Assembly: GCF_002835805.1 (NCBI RefSeq) | Contig: NZ_PISE01000011.1 | Coordinates: 205,942-269,941 of the forward strand | DNA from: Niallia nealsonii | GTDB lineage: Bacteria > Bacillota > Bacilli > Bacillales > Cytobacillaceae | DNA length: 64,000 bases | Direction: 5' to 3' | In this document: piece by piece, positions 29,826-39,406 of the stretch | Layout of the letters: every line of letters begins with the position of its first letter | Position numbering within the stretch: position 1 is the stretch's first letter | Program-made: the position numbers and the translations under genes | The notes under the pieces: generated by a model | Database searches by the model: none | What the model saw: the letters and a program-made list of their open reading frames with translations, nothing else | What the model was told of the DNA's origin: nothing

Positions 29826-30788
29826 TTAATTTGCCATTTCTTTAGGCAACACCACATAATCGAGTTCTTCCCCCATTAGAAGCTTTTTAATATTGGATAC
29901 AGATAAGTCTCCTACTCTGTAGATGGATTCGTATGTCGCTCCTCCAATATGAGGGGTGGAAACTACATTTTCCATAATTGGCAATTCATTGGTTGGAGGC
30001 TCCATTTCGAATACATCTAAAGCAGCTCCTTTAATTTGATTCGTTTTTAATGCATCTATCAAATCTTCCTCCTTTATTAAAGGACCACGGGATACATTAA
30101 TGATGAAGGCTGTTGGTTTCATCCTGCTCAATGCATCTTTGTTGATCAGATGTTTATTTTTTTCATTTAAAGAGGTGGCAATGATGATAAAATCGGATTC
30201 CTTGAATAATTCTTCTTTCTCCACAAAAACTGCCTTGTATTTTTCTGCTTCCTCATAATCTTTATGATTGGTGTAGACTATTGTTTCCATATCAAAGCCA
30301 ATAGCACGTTTTGCAACAGCTTTGGCGATCGATCCAAATCCTATAATTCCAAGTTTCTTCTTATATATTTCATATCCCATGGATAATTCCCAATATCGGG
30401 ATTTTAATTCTTTATCTTTTTGAGGAATATTTCTAGCTGCTGAAAGCATTAAGCCAAAAGCATGGTCGGCAGCTGATTGGGCATTCATGCCTGGTGCATT
30501 TGTGACAGGAATTCCCTTTTCAAAAGCATAATCGACATCAATATTGTCATAGCCTGCACCATGTTTGATAATGTATTTTAAATTTGGAGCTGCATCTATC
30601 ACTTCTTTGTCGATTTTAACCACTGTGACAATAATAATATCTACATCTTTCACTTCATCTTTTAACTCTTTTTTATCGATGCCATTATCGGTATACAGTA
30701 TTCTAACGTCCCCAATTTTCTTTAAATCTTCTATCAGTTTTGGATTTGCTTCATAAAAAGCGTCTCGCAGCATCAGCAAAATTTTCAT
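29826..30788 (-). CDS. D-isomer-specific 2-hydroxyacid dehydrogenase
   Basis: About 320 residues. The two-domain fold is shown by KHGAGYDNIDVDYAFEKG, the NAD motif LGIIGFGSIAKAV, the catalytic Arg in NVSRGPLIKEEDL, Glu in ALDVFEMEPP and His in STPHIGG. It interconverts 2-oxo acids and D-2-hydroxy acids. The long frame starts at 30827, but GGAGG precedes the ATG at 30788. It is the last gene of the operon, 41 bp after the aminotransferase. This suggests it reduces the 2-oxo acid that the aminotransferase makes, or works in the opposite direction. Confidence 0.92.
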   Translation of the reverse strand: MKILLMLRDAFYEANPKLIEDLKKIGDVRILYTDNGIDKKELKDEVKDVDIIIVTVVKIDKEVIDAAPNLKYIIKHGAGYDNIDVDYAFEKGIPVTNAPGMNAQSAADHAFGLMLSAARNIPQKDKELKSRYWELSMGYEIYKKKLGIIGFGSIAKAVAKRAIGFDMETIVYTNHKDYEEAEKYKAVFVEKEELFKESDFIIIATSLNEKNKHLINKDALSRMKPTAFIINVSRGPLIKEEDLIDALKTNQIKGAALDVFEMEPPTNELPIMENVVSTPHIGGATYESIYRVGDLSVSNIKKLLMGEELDYVVLPKEMAN

Positions 30789-30829
30789 AACTATCCTCCA
30801 AATCGAATATGACCTCATTTTAATCATTA

Positions 30830-32005
30830 CTAAAATCGCACTAAAAATTCTTCTAATCTATCCATCCCTTTTTTGATTTCTTCCATGCTTGTAGAATAGG
30901 CGAATCGAATATGTCCTTCCCCTTGCTCTCCAAAAGCAGATCCTGGGACACAGGCAATGTTTACTTCTGTTAAAATTCGTTTTGCCATTTCCACAGAGGA
31001 TAATCCTGTTTTCTTAAAAGATGGAAAAATATAAAATGCACCCGATGGATTCACACTTTCTGTTAAAGGCATCGCCTTTATTCGTTCCATCATAAATTTT
31101 CTCCGCTTATCAAATTCTTTGACCATCTGATTAACATCCTCTTGGCTGCCTTTATACGCTTCGACTGCGCCATATTGGGCAAAAGAAGTGGCGCTTGATG
31201 TATTGTATTGATGCATTTTCACTATAGGTTTCATCAATTCCACATGCCCTGCTGCATATCCTAAGCGCCAGCCATCCATTGCATATGCTTTGGAGAATCC
31301 ATTAATGGTGACCGTTCTTTCAAACATGCCAGGCAATGAAGCCAGACTCACATGTTCTGAATCGTCGTAGATTAATTTTTCATAGATTTCATCTGAAATG
31401 ACCAACAAATCATATTCTATAGCAATGGAAGCAATCTCTTCCAAAACATTTTTGGGCAAAACGGAACCTGTTGGATTATGAGGGGAATTAATAATCATCA
31501 TTCTTGTTTTATTGGTTATGTTTTGCCTTAATATTTCAGGGTTCATTACAAAACCGTCTTCTGCATATAGCGGAATGGGTACAGGTATGCCTCCTGCTAA
31601 CTTTACAATATATTGATATTCGAGCCACGATGGATCTTGAATCAACACTTCATCTCCAGGATTTATAAAAGCAAATACCGTATTAAATATGGCTTCTTTA
31701 CAGCCTATCGATACAGCTACTTCATTTTCTGGATCTATTTTAATCTTGTTTTCTTGCCATAATTTTTGGGCTATTGCTTCCCTCAATTCCATAATCCCAT
31801 TATTGGAAGTATAATGAACATGACCATTTTCTAAAGCAAGATTGGCTGCTTTTTTGATATGCTCAGGTGTGTCAAAGTCAGGTCTTCCAATTTCCATATG
31901 AATAATATCAGAACCAAGCTTCTCCATTCTTTTTGCTTCTTCAAAGATTTCGCGAATATTTGAAAAGGGAATACTGCTAATTCTTTCAGATGTAGTAAAA
32001 GACAA
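30830..32005 (-). CDS. Class I/II PLP-dependent aminotransferase
   Basis: 391 residues, fold type I aminotransferase of the AspC-like group. The PLP lysine lies in INGFSKAYAMDGWRLGYAAG. Other motifs are NSPHNPTG, VISDEIYEKLIYD and a C-terminal RFAYS with the substrate carboxylate-binding Arg. The start is TTG with AGGAGA nine bases before it. It lies 5 bp after the stop of the homoserine-dehydrogenase-like gene. In this operon it should deaminate the amino acid released by the M20 hydrolase. Substrate is not predictable. Confidence 0.92.
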   Translation of the reverse strand: MSFTTSERISSIPFSNIREIFEEAKRMEKLGSDIIHMEIGRPDFDTPEHIKKAANLALENGHVHYTSNNGIMELREAIAQKLWQENKIKIDPENEVAVSIGCKEAIFNTVFAFINPGDEVLIQDPSWLEYQYIVKLAGGIPVPIPLYAEDGFVMNPEILRQNITNKTRMMIINSPHNPTGSVLPKNVLEEIASIAIEYDLLVISDEIYEKLIYDDSEHVSLASLPGMFERTVTINGFSKAYAMDGWRLGYAAGHVELMKPIVKMHQYNTSSATSFAQYGAVEAYKGSQEDVNQMVKEFDKRRKFMMERIKAMPLTESVNPSGAFYIFPSFKKTGLSSVEMAKRILTEVNIACVPGSAFGEQGEGHIRFAYSTSMEEIKKGMDRLEEFLVRF

Positions 32006-32010
32006 AATAT

Positions 32011-33030
32011 TCAGTCTCCTTTATATAAATTTATCAAATCTTTTAATACTGCCGCTGCTGTTGCTCTAATATTGGATGCTCCTCCAGCTGCACAAATGCT
32101 GCCCATTTCTTCTGTATGAAAAATAATTCCTTTATTCGTTTCATCGACATAATAAAGCAAATGATCGCTGCTTAATTCCATCGGTGCTACCTTTACCTTC
32201 GCTCCATCCTTATCCTTGGTAATTTTGGCAATTAATTTAATCTTTTTATCCCGTTCTTTTGCATGCAGGATGTCTTTAATTGCTACATCATCAATGCCTG
32301 TTATTTCGGCATCTTTTATAGTCAATTCCTGATCGTAAATATTATTTGCTAGAATAATAGCTTTAGCTGCTGCATCAAACCCGCCAATATCCAAAGTTGA
32401 GTTTTTTTCTGCAATCCCCTGTGAAATAGCAATTTCTAATGCAGTTTCAAAAGAAATCGATTCATGATGCATTTTGGATAAAATAAAATTGGTCGTGCCA
32501 TTTAAGATTCCCTCTATACTTTTTATAACCGTGCCATTTAAACTATTTTGTACAATATCAATAGTCGGCAAGGCTGCTGCTGTTGCTCCGCTGAACTTTA
32601 AAGAAACATGGTGAGAAGCTGCCAATGCATTGATTTCTTTCTGAGAGTTTACGAGTGCCCCTTTCGATACAAAAACAACATCTAAACCATTCTCGATGGC
32701 AGATTTGCTGTAAGCCAACCCAGACCCTCCAGTAAATATATCTGTTGGCGTGCTTTCGATTAACACATCTTGATCATTAATAGAAAAAGGAAGAAGCTCT
32801 AAATTTTTCATTTCACAATATTCTTCCAGCGCATTGGAGCCTGTTCCAAACTCCAGCAAAGACAGAAGATCGATTCCCCCTTTTTCATATACCATGCCGC
32901 GTGAACCAACAATAGAAGTAATCCTCCATTCCAAACCGTATTGATCGTTCAAAAAAGCCTCTTTTTCAAGAATAAGTTTCATTAGTTCTCTGCTTACATT
33001 TCCATAACCTGTTATGATAATATTTTTCAT
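32011..33030 (-). CDS. Homoserine dehydrogenase-like protein without ACT domain
   Basis: 339 residues. The N-terminal NAD(P) motif is ITGYGNVSRELMKLIL. The catalytic domain has VSKGALVNSQKEI, SIEGILNGTTNFILSKM (signature) and DIGGFDAAAKAIILANN, all in family order. The regulatory ACT domain of biosynthetic enzymes is missing. It ends 5 bp before the aminotransferase start, in a catabolic context. So it may oxidise or reduce a homoserine- or semialdehyde-like intermediate rather than serve threonine synthesis. This is inference from context. Confidence 0.88.
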   Translation of the reverse strand: MKNIIITGYGNVSRELMKLILEKEAFLNDQYGLEWRITSIVGSRGMVYEKGGIDLLSLLEFGTGSNALEEYCEMKNLELLPFSINDQDVLIESTPTDIFTGGSGLAYSKSAIENGLDVVFVSKGALVNSQKEINALAASHHVSLKFSGATAAALPTIDIVQNSLNGTVIKSIEGILNGTTNFILSKMHHESISFETALEIAISQGIAEKNSTLDIGGFDAAAKAIILANNIYDQELTIKDAEITGIDDVAIKDILHAKERDKKIKLIAKITKDKDGAKVKVAPMELSSDHLLYYVDETNKGIIFHTEEMGSICAAGGASNIRATAAAVLKDLINLYKGD

Positions 33031-33035
33031 TTTGC

Positions 33036-33803
33036 TTAACCAACTTGTATTTTATTTAAAAATGAATTCAGCCGCGGCTGTTTTCCATGATAAAATACGT
33101 CCTCAGGTGTACCAACTTCGACTATGTGGCCTTTATCCATAAAAATGACCTTATCAGATACTTTTTCAGCAAACTTCATTTCATGTGTCACAACAACCAT
33201 CGTCATGCCTTCTTCCGCTAAACTTGTCATTATTTTCAATACTTCTCCTACTAATTCTGGATCAAGTGCAGATGTCGCTTCATCAAACAGCATGACTTGC
33301 GGTTCCATCGCCAATGCTCTGGCAATTGCAATCCGCTGCTGCTGTCCCCCAGATAAATCCCTTGGAGAAGCATTTATTTTATCTATTAAACCTACTCGAT
33401 CCAATAATTTTTTTGCTTTTTCTATGGCCTCCTGTTTATTTTCCTTTTTTACTTTTATTGGGCCTTCAATAATATTTTCCAGCACTGATTTATGTGACCA
33501 TAAATTAAAATGCTGAAATACCATCCCCACTTGAGAACGATAGGAGCTGATTTTATTTTTAGAGGAATATGTTAATTTTTTCAGCTTATTTACTCGATAG
33601 CTGACTTCTTGATCTTCCAGAAAAATTTGGCCCTCATTGGGAACTTCCAATAAATTAATGCATCTTAAAAGAGTGCTTTTTCCTGAACCGCTGGGACCAA
33701 TAATAGAGACAACTTCTCCTTTATTAATATCTAAATCAATTCCATGCAAGACCGTATTTTCACCATATTGTTTCGTAATTCCTTTTAGTTTCAAAATACT
33801 CAT
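33036..33803 (-). CDS. Polar amino acid ABC transporter ATPase
   Basis: About 255 residues, complete ABC ATPase of the GlnQ/HisP type. Walker [11 protein letters not shown]-loop [11 protein letters not shown], signature LSGGQQQR and Walker B VMLFDEAT are all intact. The frame begins at 33833, but AGAGAGGAG precedes the ATG at 33803. It follows the permease and binding protein genes and completes the importer of the operon. Confidence 0.94.
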   Translation of the reverse strand: MSILKLKGITKQYGENTVLHGIDLDINKGEVVSIIGPSGSGKSTLLRCINLLEVPNEGQIFLEDQEVSYRVNKLKKLTYSSKNKISSYRSQVGMVFQHFNLWSHKSVLENIIEGPIKVKKENKQEAIEKAKKLLDRVGLIDKINASPRDLSGGQQQRIAIARALAMEPQVMLFDEATSALDPELVGEVLKIMTSLAEEGMTMVVVTHEMKFAEKVSDKVIFMDKGHIVEVGTPEDVFYHGKQPRLNSFLNKIQVG

Positions 33804-33822
33804 TTGAACATACTCCTCTCTG

Positions 33823-34482
33823 TTAAGCGCCATTCACTTTCACAATATCTAATTTCTTCTCTACCCAAGATTGAAAGATCATCAGCAACGATGTCATCAA
33901 TAAATAAAATACTGCTGCAACCCCAAGCGTTTCCCATACAGTGTAAGTTGTTGAGAATAAGGAAGTCGCATTCATCATCAAATCTGGAACCGTAATAACA
34001 GAAACTTGTGCTGACTGTTTTAAGAAACTAGTAGCATTGCTGATATAAGGCGGAATAATAATTCTGATGGTTTGAGGAATTCGAATTCGCATCATAATTT
34101 GAACTGGAGTCATCCCAATTGCTTCTGCCGCTTCAATTTGCCCTTTTTTAACAGCTAACATGCCGGAACGAATATACTCAGCACTATACGCTGCATTATT
34201 GATGGTTAAAGCAATAATGGCTGCGTTAATGGATGAAAGCCGAATGTCGAATGGTGTAGCGTAATAAAAAATAAAGAGCAGAATCAATAACGGAATACCG
34301 CGGAAAATCCACGTATAAAGAAAAGAAATGGATGATAAAATCTTATTGTCTGATATTCTCATTAGACAAATGATAAAACCTAATAATGTGCCTAATATTA
34401 ACGATATTAAAACAATAGAGAGGGTTACAGTCGCCCCTTGAAATAAGAGAGGGAGACCGTTTTTTATGATTTCAAAGTTCAA
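33823..34482 (-). CDS. Polar amino acid ABC transporter permease
   Basis: About 219 residues with five hydrophobic segments. The permease loop appears as [20 protein letters not shown]. The frame extends to 34548, but AAAGGA sits directly on the internal ATG at 34491. The TTG at 34482 is nine bases from it and gives the family's usual length. It forms the membrane part of the importer together with the adjacent binding protein and ATPase. Confidence 0.9.
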   Translation of the reverse strand: MNFEIIKNGLPLLFQGATVTLSIVLISLILGTLLGFIICLMRISDNKILSSISFLYTWIFRGIPLLILLFIFYYATPFDIRLSSINAAIIALTINNAAYSAEYIRSGMLAVKKGQIEAAEAIGMTPVQIMMRIRIPQTIRIIIPPYISNATSFLKQSAQVSVITVPDLMMNATSLFSTTYTVWETLGVAAVFYLLMTSLLMIFQSWVEKKLDIVKVNGA

Positions 34483-34647
34483 TAGAAACATTCCTTTCCT
34501 TACAGATTGGCTAAGTGAAGTAATAAGAAGATAAATCCATGGAGCCAAAATCTCATCATTGCTTTCCTCTTATCTCAAAAGTAGAAGCACATGATAAGAT
34601 TTTCACTCCGCTAGAAAAAACTTCACTATTATTCTAGAAAAAGTTTA

Positions 34648-35454
34648 TTATTCAAATGTAATGCCAAAGTACTTCATCGCTAATTCATCATAAGTTCCGT
34701 CTTCTTTTAATTCTGCGATCGCTTTATTTACCGCTTCTTGCAATTCAGCATCGCCTTTTCGCAAAGCTATAACAATATGGCTTTCTTCTCCGCCATCTAA
34801 AGGTTTACCAGAAATCTCTATTTGATTGCCGTCAGGAGCATTTTTAATATATGCTGCTGCTGAGGCTTGCCCCAGCACCACTGTATCAATGCGCTCATTT
34901 ATTAAATCGGCAATACTCTCTGTTGGACCTGGATATGTTTTTAATTCTTTAAAACCTCCGATATCGCGAACAATCGTTTCCCAGTTTGATCCAGCATTAA
35001 CCCCTACTTTTAAGCCCTTGATTTCTGTTGGATCAGCTATTTCCAGCGAATCTTTTCTAACAACCGCTACCGCGCCATCCAATGCATATGGGTCAGAAAA
35101 ATCAAGTGATTTCTTTCTTTCCTCTGTTACATGGATACTAGACATGACCATATCAAAACGCCCTTGGTTTAAACCTGGAATCAAGCCTGAAAAATCTCCT
35201 GTTTCAAATACTGGTTTTACACCCATTTGTTTCGCAATCGCTTTTGCCCATTCGATATCATATCCTGTTAATTTATTGTCATCTCCTAAATAAGTAAATG
35301 GACGATAATCCCCACTGGTCGCAATAACTAATTCTCCCTTGTCTTTAATTTTATCTAATGTGCTTTTTTCTTCTGAACTTGATTTAGAACTGCCGCAAGC
35401 CCCTAACAATAATGTCAAAAGGAATATAAAAGGGATGATTACTAATTTTTTCAT
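34648..35454 (-). CDS. ABC transporter substrate-binding lipoprotein (amino acid type)
   Basis: 268 residues. Lipoprotein signal MKKLVIIPFIFLLTLLLGAC with lipobox cysteine at residue 20. The family 3 amino-acid-binding fold is seen in KGELVIATSGDYRPFTYLG, YDIEWAKAIAKQMG and DLVIN-like segments. It should capture the operon's substrate outside the membrane. Its presence between a hydrolase and the permease means uptake is part of the same pathway. AAAGGAG precedes the ATG. Ligand could be an amino acid, a carbamoyl amino acid or a hydantoin. Confidence 0.92.
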   Translation of the reverse strand: MKKLVIIPFIFLLTLLLGACGSSKSSSEEKSTLDKIKDKGELVIATSGDYRPFTYLGDDNKLTGYDIEWAKAIAKQMGVKPVFETGDFSGLIPGLNQGRFDMVMSSIHVTEERKKSLDFSDPYALDGAVAVVRKDSLEIADPTEIKGLKVGVNAGSNWETIVRDIGGFKELKTYPGPTESIADLINERIDTVVLGQASAAAYIKNAPDGNQIEISGKPLDGGEESHIVIALRKGDAELQEAVNKAIAELKEDGTYDELAMKYFGITFE

Positions 35455-35457
35455 TGT

Positions 35458-36627
35458 TTACTCTCCTTTATTGGAACAAATAGTTAATATCGTCTTCAGA
35501 AGCACATTCCCGCCTTTTTCAATTTCTTCCCAACTTGTGTATTCATCAGGATGATGACTTAAGCCATCCTTGCTTGGGACAAAAATCATGCCAGCATCTG
35601 TGATATATGTCATGGAATTCGCATCATGATTAGCCCCGCTTATCATATAGCGATAAGAATATCCCAGTTGTATACACGCCTCTTCAATCACTTGTTGAAT
35701 CCTTTCATTTAAGCTGTTCGGTTTCTTTTCAACGATATCTACTATTGTTGTATTCTTAGTATTCTCTTTAATCCATGCTTGAATTTGCTGGACAACCTTT
35801 TGCATATCTTCCCACGTCTTGCCTCTTACCTCTACTAACATGCTTACATAACCTGGAACAACATTTGCTAGATTTGGTTTAATGGAAAACTCTCCAACTG
35901 TCGCCACCATTTCATTGCCATAATTTGCAGCTATTTCATTCACTACTTGGATAATTTTAGATGACTCTACTAACGCATCGCTTCGTAATGTCATTGGAGT
36001 TGTTCCAGAATGGCTTGGCTTTCCGAATACTTCCACTTTGAAGCGTTTAATTCCAGCAATCGACGTTACAATTCCAATATTTTTTTGGTTTTTTTCGAGA
36101 ACTTCTCCTTGTTCTATATGCAATTCAACAAACCCTAAGTAATCTTCTTTTTTCATCTTTGCTTGTTGAAGTTCTTCTATTGTAAATCCAAATTGTTTCA
36201 ATTCTTCTTCCTTTTCTTTTTGGAAATCTATCAAACCAGTAGCTGTTCTGCTCCCAAAAGTGCCCCCCAAAGGATTTGCTTCTTCCCCAGTAAAGCAAAC
36301 CAGCTCAACTGGGGAATCTAATGCAATTTTAGATTCAATAATAGTTTCTAATGCTTCTAAACCAGTTAAGACTCCTAACGCTCCGTCATATAATCCTCCT
36401 TCTGGAACCGTATCAAGATGGGAACCTATCAATAATGCTGGTTTATCGCCATCACCTAAGCGAGCATAAATGTTGTCCGCAGAATCTCTTCGAATCTTTA
36501 GATTTAATTCCTGGCATTTCCCTATAAGCCATTCTTTTGCAGATTTTTCTTCCTCAGAGAATGCTAGTCTGGTATAACCTTTTGTTCCACTGTTGATTTT
36601 TGCTATCTCATCAAAAAAGGTTTTCAT
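35458..36627 (-). CDS. M20-family amidase/N-carbamoyl amino acid hydrolase (AllC/HyuC type)
   Basis: 389 residues of the hydantoinase/carbamoylase group of Zn-dependent amidases. Metal ligands are visible in GSHLDTVPEGG, YDGALG, CFTGEEANP, VELHIEQG and the C-terminal LSHHPDEY. The dimerisation domain (about 205-320) is present. Known members hydrolyse N-carbamoyl L-amino acids, allantoate or ureidoglycolate, releasing CO2 and ammonia. It lies 3 bp before the binding protein gene and after the PrpD-like gene. With the amidohydrolase upstream it forms a ring-opening and decarbamoylating pair. Only a weak ribosome site is seen. Confidence 0.9.
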   Translation of the reverse strand: MKTFFDEIAKINSGTKGYTRLAFSEEEKSAKEWLIGKCQELNLKIRRDSADNIYARLGDGDKPALLIGSHLDTVPEGGLYDGALGVLTGLEALETIIESKIALDSPVELVCFTGEEANPLGGTFGSRTATGLIDFQKEKEEELKQFGFTIEELQQAKMKKEDYLGFVELHIEQGEVLEKNQKNIGIVTSIAGIKRFKVEVFGKPSHSGTTPMTLRSDALVESSKIIQVVNEIAANYGNEMVATVGEFSIKPNLANVVPGYVSMLVEVRGKTWEDMQKVVQQIQAWIKENTKNTTIVDIVEKKPNSLNERIQQVIEEACIQLGYSYRYMISGANHDANSMTYITDAGMIFVPSKDGLSHHPDEYTSWEEIEKGGNVLLKTILTICSNKGE

Positions 36628-36658
36628 TCTATGAATGTTTATTTTAAGCCCAGTCGTA

Positions 36659-38011
36659 TTAATAAACGGTCACTCCCTTTAAATAGTTAAACCATTCGTT
36701 CATATTTTCTTCCTGATCGATAGAATAAAACTTGCTCTTCAAAAGATCTAATTCTTTCTGATCAGGTATAATATTTAAATATTTTTGATTTAATTTTTCA
36801 TCTGATAAAGGCTCTTTGAAACTTCCAGAAGCATCTTTTACCTCTCCTACAAGGCAGTTATTATTTATAAATTCAATTGTTACTCTAGCAGCCCTTTCTT
36901 CAGGCAGCCGAGCTGACATAAGCGGATCTTCCATTACTTGAATTTTATCTGAAATTTCTGTAATTTTAGAATAGACTAATGTCTCATCTGTAAAACTGCC
37001 ATAAAGGTTCTCTCCCGATAAAATGACTGCCAAAACATATGGGATTGAAAATTTCGATGATAATATATTTTCTGGACATTGATTATCTAATCTTGCTGCT
37101 AAACCGTATGTCTCTACTGTTATATTTTTAATTTCGTTAGGATCAATTTCATTTTTTTCAAGAATTTGATATAAGGCATCAATCGCTGAATGGGTAAAAC
37201 GGCAAGATGGATAATACTTAAAGAAGCTCTTTTCAATCATCGCTGGCTTCATAAGATCTTTTTGAAATAGCTCATCATTAAAATCCTTTAACATTAAATG
37301 ATCCCAAGTAGCTTGAACTACTTTTAAGGAACTCTTAAAATTTGCTGTTTGAAATAAAACGGTTTTATAGGCAATCATCATGGCAATTCCAGTGTATAAA
37401 TTCCTTACCGTATTGCCGCTTACAGCTGCTTCCCAAGCTGTTGCAATCGGAGTGGCAGCAGCCAACAAGGCAATTTCGATGATTTCTTCTTTTGTTTTTC
37501 CCTGCAGAATTCCACATGCTACAGCTCCGCCAATTATTCCCCATGTTCCATGGGGATGAAAACTATCATCCATATTTGCTGCATACGCATATCGAGAAGC
37601 TGCTTCATACCCAAGAATAAAAGCACGAATGAAATCTTTTCCATTTGCTTCATCAAGGATTGCCTTCACATAAAGCGGAGCAAAAATATGTGCAGCAGGA
37701 TGGCCTTTTGCAAATTGATTTCCTTCATCATTTTCATTGGACACGACAGCTGTGCCGTGCAAAAGCAAATTATCTTCTAGAGATGTGTATAATGCAGTCC
37801 CAAGCACCGGAATGCAATAATGCTGGTCATACTGCGGGGAGGATACTTGCTTCATTAAATTTTGCATTTCTTTATTGTTCAAACCATCGATTGTCGCTAA
37901 GGCTGTATCTAAAATAATGGACTTTGTTCTTTCTATTGTTTCTGCTGAGAAATCCTCCCACTGATAATCCAAAATTTCTTCTAGCATTTCTACAAATCTA
38001 TTTAGTGACAA
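36659..38011 (-). CDS. MmgE/PrpD family protein
   Basis: 450 residues, complete MmgE/PrpD fold. The family's typical pattern is seen in TERTKSIILDTALATIDG, SNENDEGNQFAKGHPAAHIFAPL and YYPSCRFTHSAIDA. Known members include 2-methylcitrate dehydratase, cis-aconitate decarboxylase and an iminodisuccinate epimerase, so the reaction cannot be named. It may dehydrate or epimerise the operon's substrate. The start is TTG, preceded by AAAGGAGAGG. The gene overlaps the end of the amidohydrolase by 14 bp, so translation is coupled. Confidence 0.9.
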   Translation of the reverse strand: MSLNRFVEMLEEILDYQWEDFSAETIERTKSIILDTALATIDGLNNKEMQNLMKQVSSPQYDQHYCIPVLGTALYTSLEDNLLLHGTAVVSNENDEGNQFAKGHPAAHIFAPLYVKAILDEANGKDFIRAFILGYEAASRYAYAANMDDSFHPHGTWGIIGGAVACGILQGKTKEEIIEIALLAAATPIATAWEAAVSGNTVRNLYTGIAMMIAYKTVLFQTANFKSSLKVVQATWDHLMLKDFNDELFQKDLMKPAMIEKSFFKYYPSCRFTHSAIDALYQILEKNEIDPNEIKNITVETYGLAARLDNQCPENILSSKFSIPYVLAVILSGENLYGSFTDETLVYSKITEISDKIQVMEDPLMSARLPEERAARVTIEFINNNCLVGEVKDASGSFKEPLSDEKLNQKYLNIIPDQKELDLLKSKFYSIDQEENMNEWFNYLKGVTVY

Positions 38012-39383
38012 CGAGTTCCTCTCCTTTATAAGCAGAACCTTTCACAAAGTTGCCAAATCCAGGTTCCACTACAATTTTCTCTCCATCAAAAACTACTTCT
38101 CCTCTTATAATCGTTTGCGCCACTTTTCCTTTGCCTTCATATCCATCGAATGGAGATAATTTTGCATTGGAATGAAATTTTGTTTCATCTACTATGAATG
38201 TTTCTGTTGGATCAATTACGGTAAAATCAGCATCATAACCTTCCTTAATTTTCCCTTTCGAAGGAATGCTAAATACTTCAGCTGGATGTGTAGACATTAA
38301 TTTAGCAAATTCTACTGGTGTAATTTTTTTCGTATTGACTGCACTATCAAACATTAATGGAACCATAACGTCCAAACCTGGCATTCCAGAAGTTGCTTTA
38401 AAGATATTATCATTTCCAATTTCTTTACTTTGGTATGGCCATGGAGCGTGATCAGAAGAAATTAAATTAATATGGTGAGCAGAAAGTTTTTCCCATAATC
38501 CTTGTACTTCCTCAGGAAGGCGTAACGGCGGATTATTTTTTGCTTTCGGTCCATATTTTTCTAATGCTGTTACATCTAACATTAAGTATGGATAACAAGT
38601 TTCTAATGTAACATTTACTCCTTGTGCTTTATAAAGTTGAATTAGTTCAATGGTTCTAGGATGACTTACATGGACAATATGCAGAGGAGACTTCGTAAAA
38701 TAAGCAAATTCCAGAAGTTTTAACACGGCTGTTGTTTCAGAAATCGGCGGTCTTGTCTCCATATGTGCAGCGGGATAAACTTTTCCTTCTTCTTCATATT
38801 TTTCAATCAAGCCGTAGATGATTTCATCATTTTCTGCATGAAAGGCTGCTCGTATACCAAGTTCTCTTAATTGCTCCATTGCTTCCATGATTTCTAAATC
38901 TGGAATTCTTGGAAATCTGAATTCATCTGTTTCAAAAGTCGACATTTTAAATGCCATAGCTCCCGCCTCTGAAAGTGGTTTAATTTGATCTGTTCCATCT
39001 TTTTTAGAAATGGTAGCCCATAAACCAATATCAACAATTGCTTCTTCTTTTAATCTTTCTACTTTTTCTTTGAAGATTTCTACATTGTTGATTGGAGCTG
39101 GCCGGTCATACGGCATATCCATAAAAGTAGTTACTCCTCCAGCAGCTGCCGCACTGCTAGTAGGGATAAACCCTTCTTCTGTATTGCTGTAACAATGGAC
39201 ATGCACATCAATGATTCCTGGAAAAACAAATTTATCGGTAAAATCCAGAACTTCTTCTCCATCTATAGTTTTACTATCCATAACAATCTTTTCTATTTTT
39301 CCATTATTGACACCAACTGCTCCATTAATGACTCTATCTTCTAAAACAATATTCCCTTTAACTACCTTTTCGAATTTTTCCAT
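37998..39383 (-). CDS. Dihydropyrimidinase/allantoinase-like amidohydrolase
   Basis: 461 residues, cyclic amidohydrolase with binuclear metal site: PGIIDVHVHCY, the carbamylated Lys in AMAFKMS, HAEN, IVHVSH and SSDHAPW. The fold is that of allantoinase, hydantoinase and dihydroorotase. The N-terminal metal motif HVHCYSN lacks the usual Arg or Glu after it, so the substrate may differ from allantoin. AAAGAGGTGAAG precedes the ATG. It is the first enzyme gene, 24 bp after the IclR regulator. A second, closer AllB homologue lies at 60845-62233. Confidence 0.88.
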   Translation of the reverse strand: MEKFEKVVKGNIVLEDRVINGAVGVNNGKIEKIVMDSKTIDGEEVLDFTDKFVFPGIIDVHVHCYSNTEEGFIPTSSAAAAGGVTTFMDMPYDRPAPINNVEIFKEKVERLKEEAIVDIGLWATISKKDGTDQIKPLSEAGAMAFKMSTFETDEFRFPRIPDLEIMEAMEQLRELGIRAAFHAENDEIIYGLIEKYEEEGKVYPAAHMETRPPISETTAVLKLLEFAYFTKSPLHIVHVSHPRTIELIQLYKAQGVNVTLETCYPYLMLDVTALEKYGPKAKNNPPLRLPEEVQGLWEKLSAHHINLISSDHAPWPYQSKEIGNDNIFKATSGMPGLDVMVPLMFDSAVNTKKITPVEFAKLMSTHPAEVFSIPSKGKIKEGYDADFTVIDPTETFIVDETKFHSNAKLSPFDGYEGKGKVAQTIIRGEVVFDGEKIVVEPGFGNFVKGSAYKGEELVVTK

Positions 39384-39406
39384 TATGCTTCACCTCTTTA
39401 AATTAG

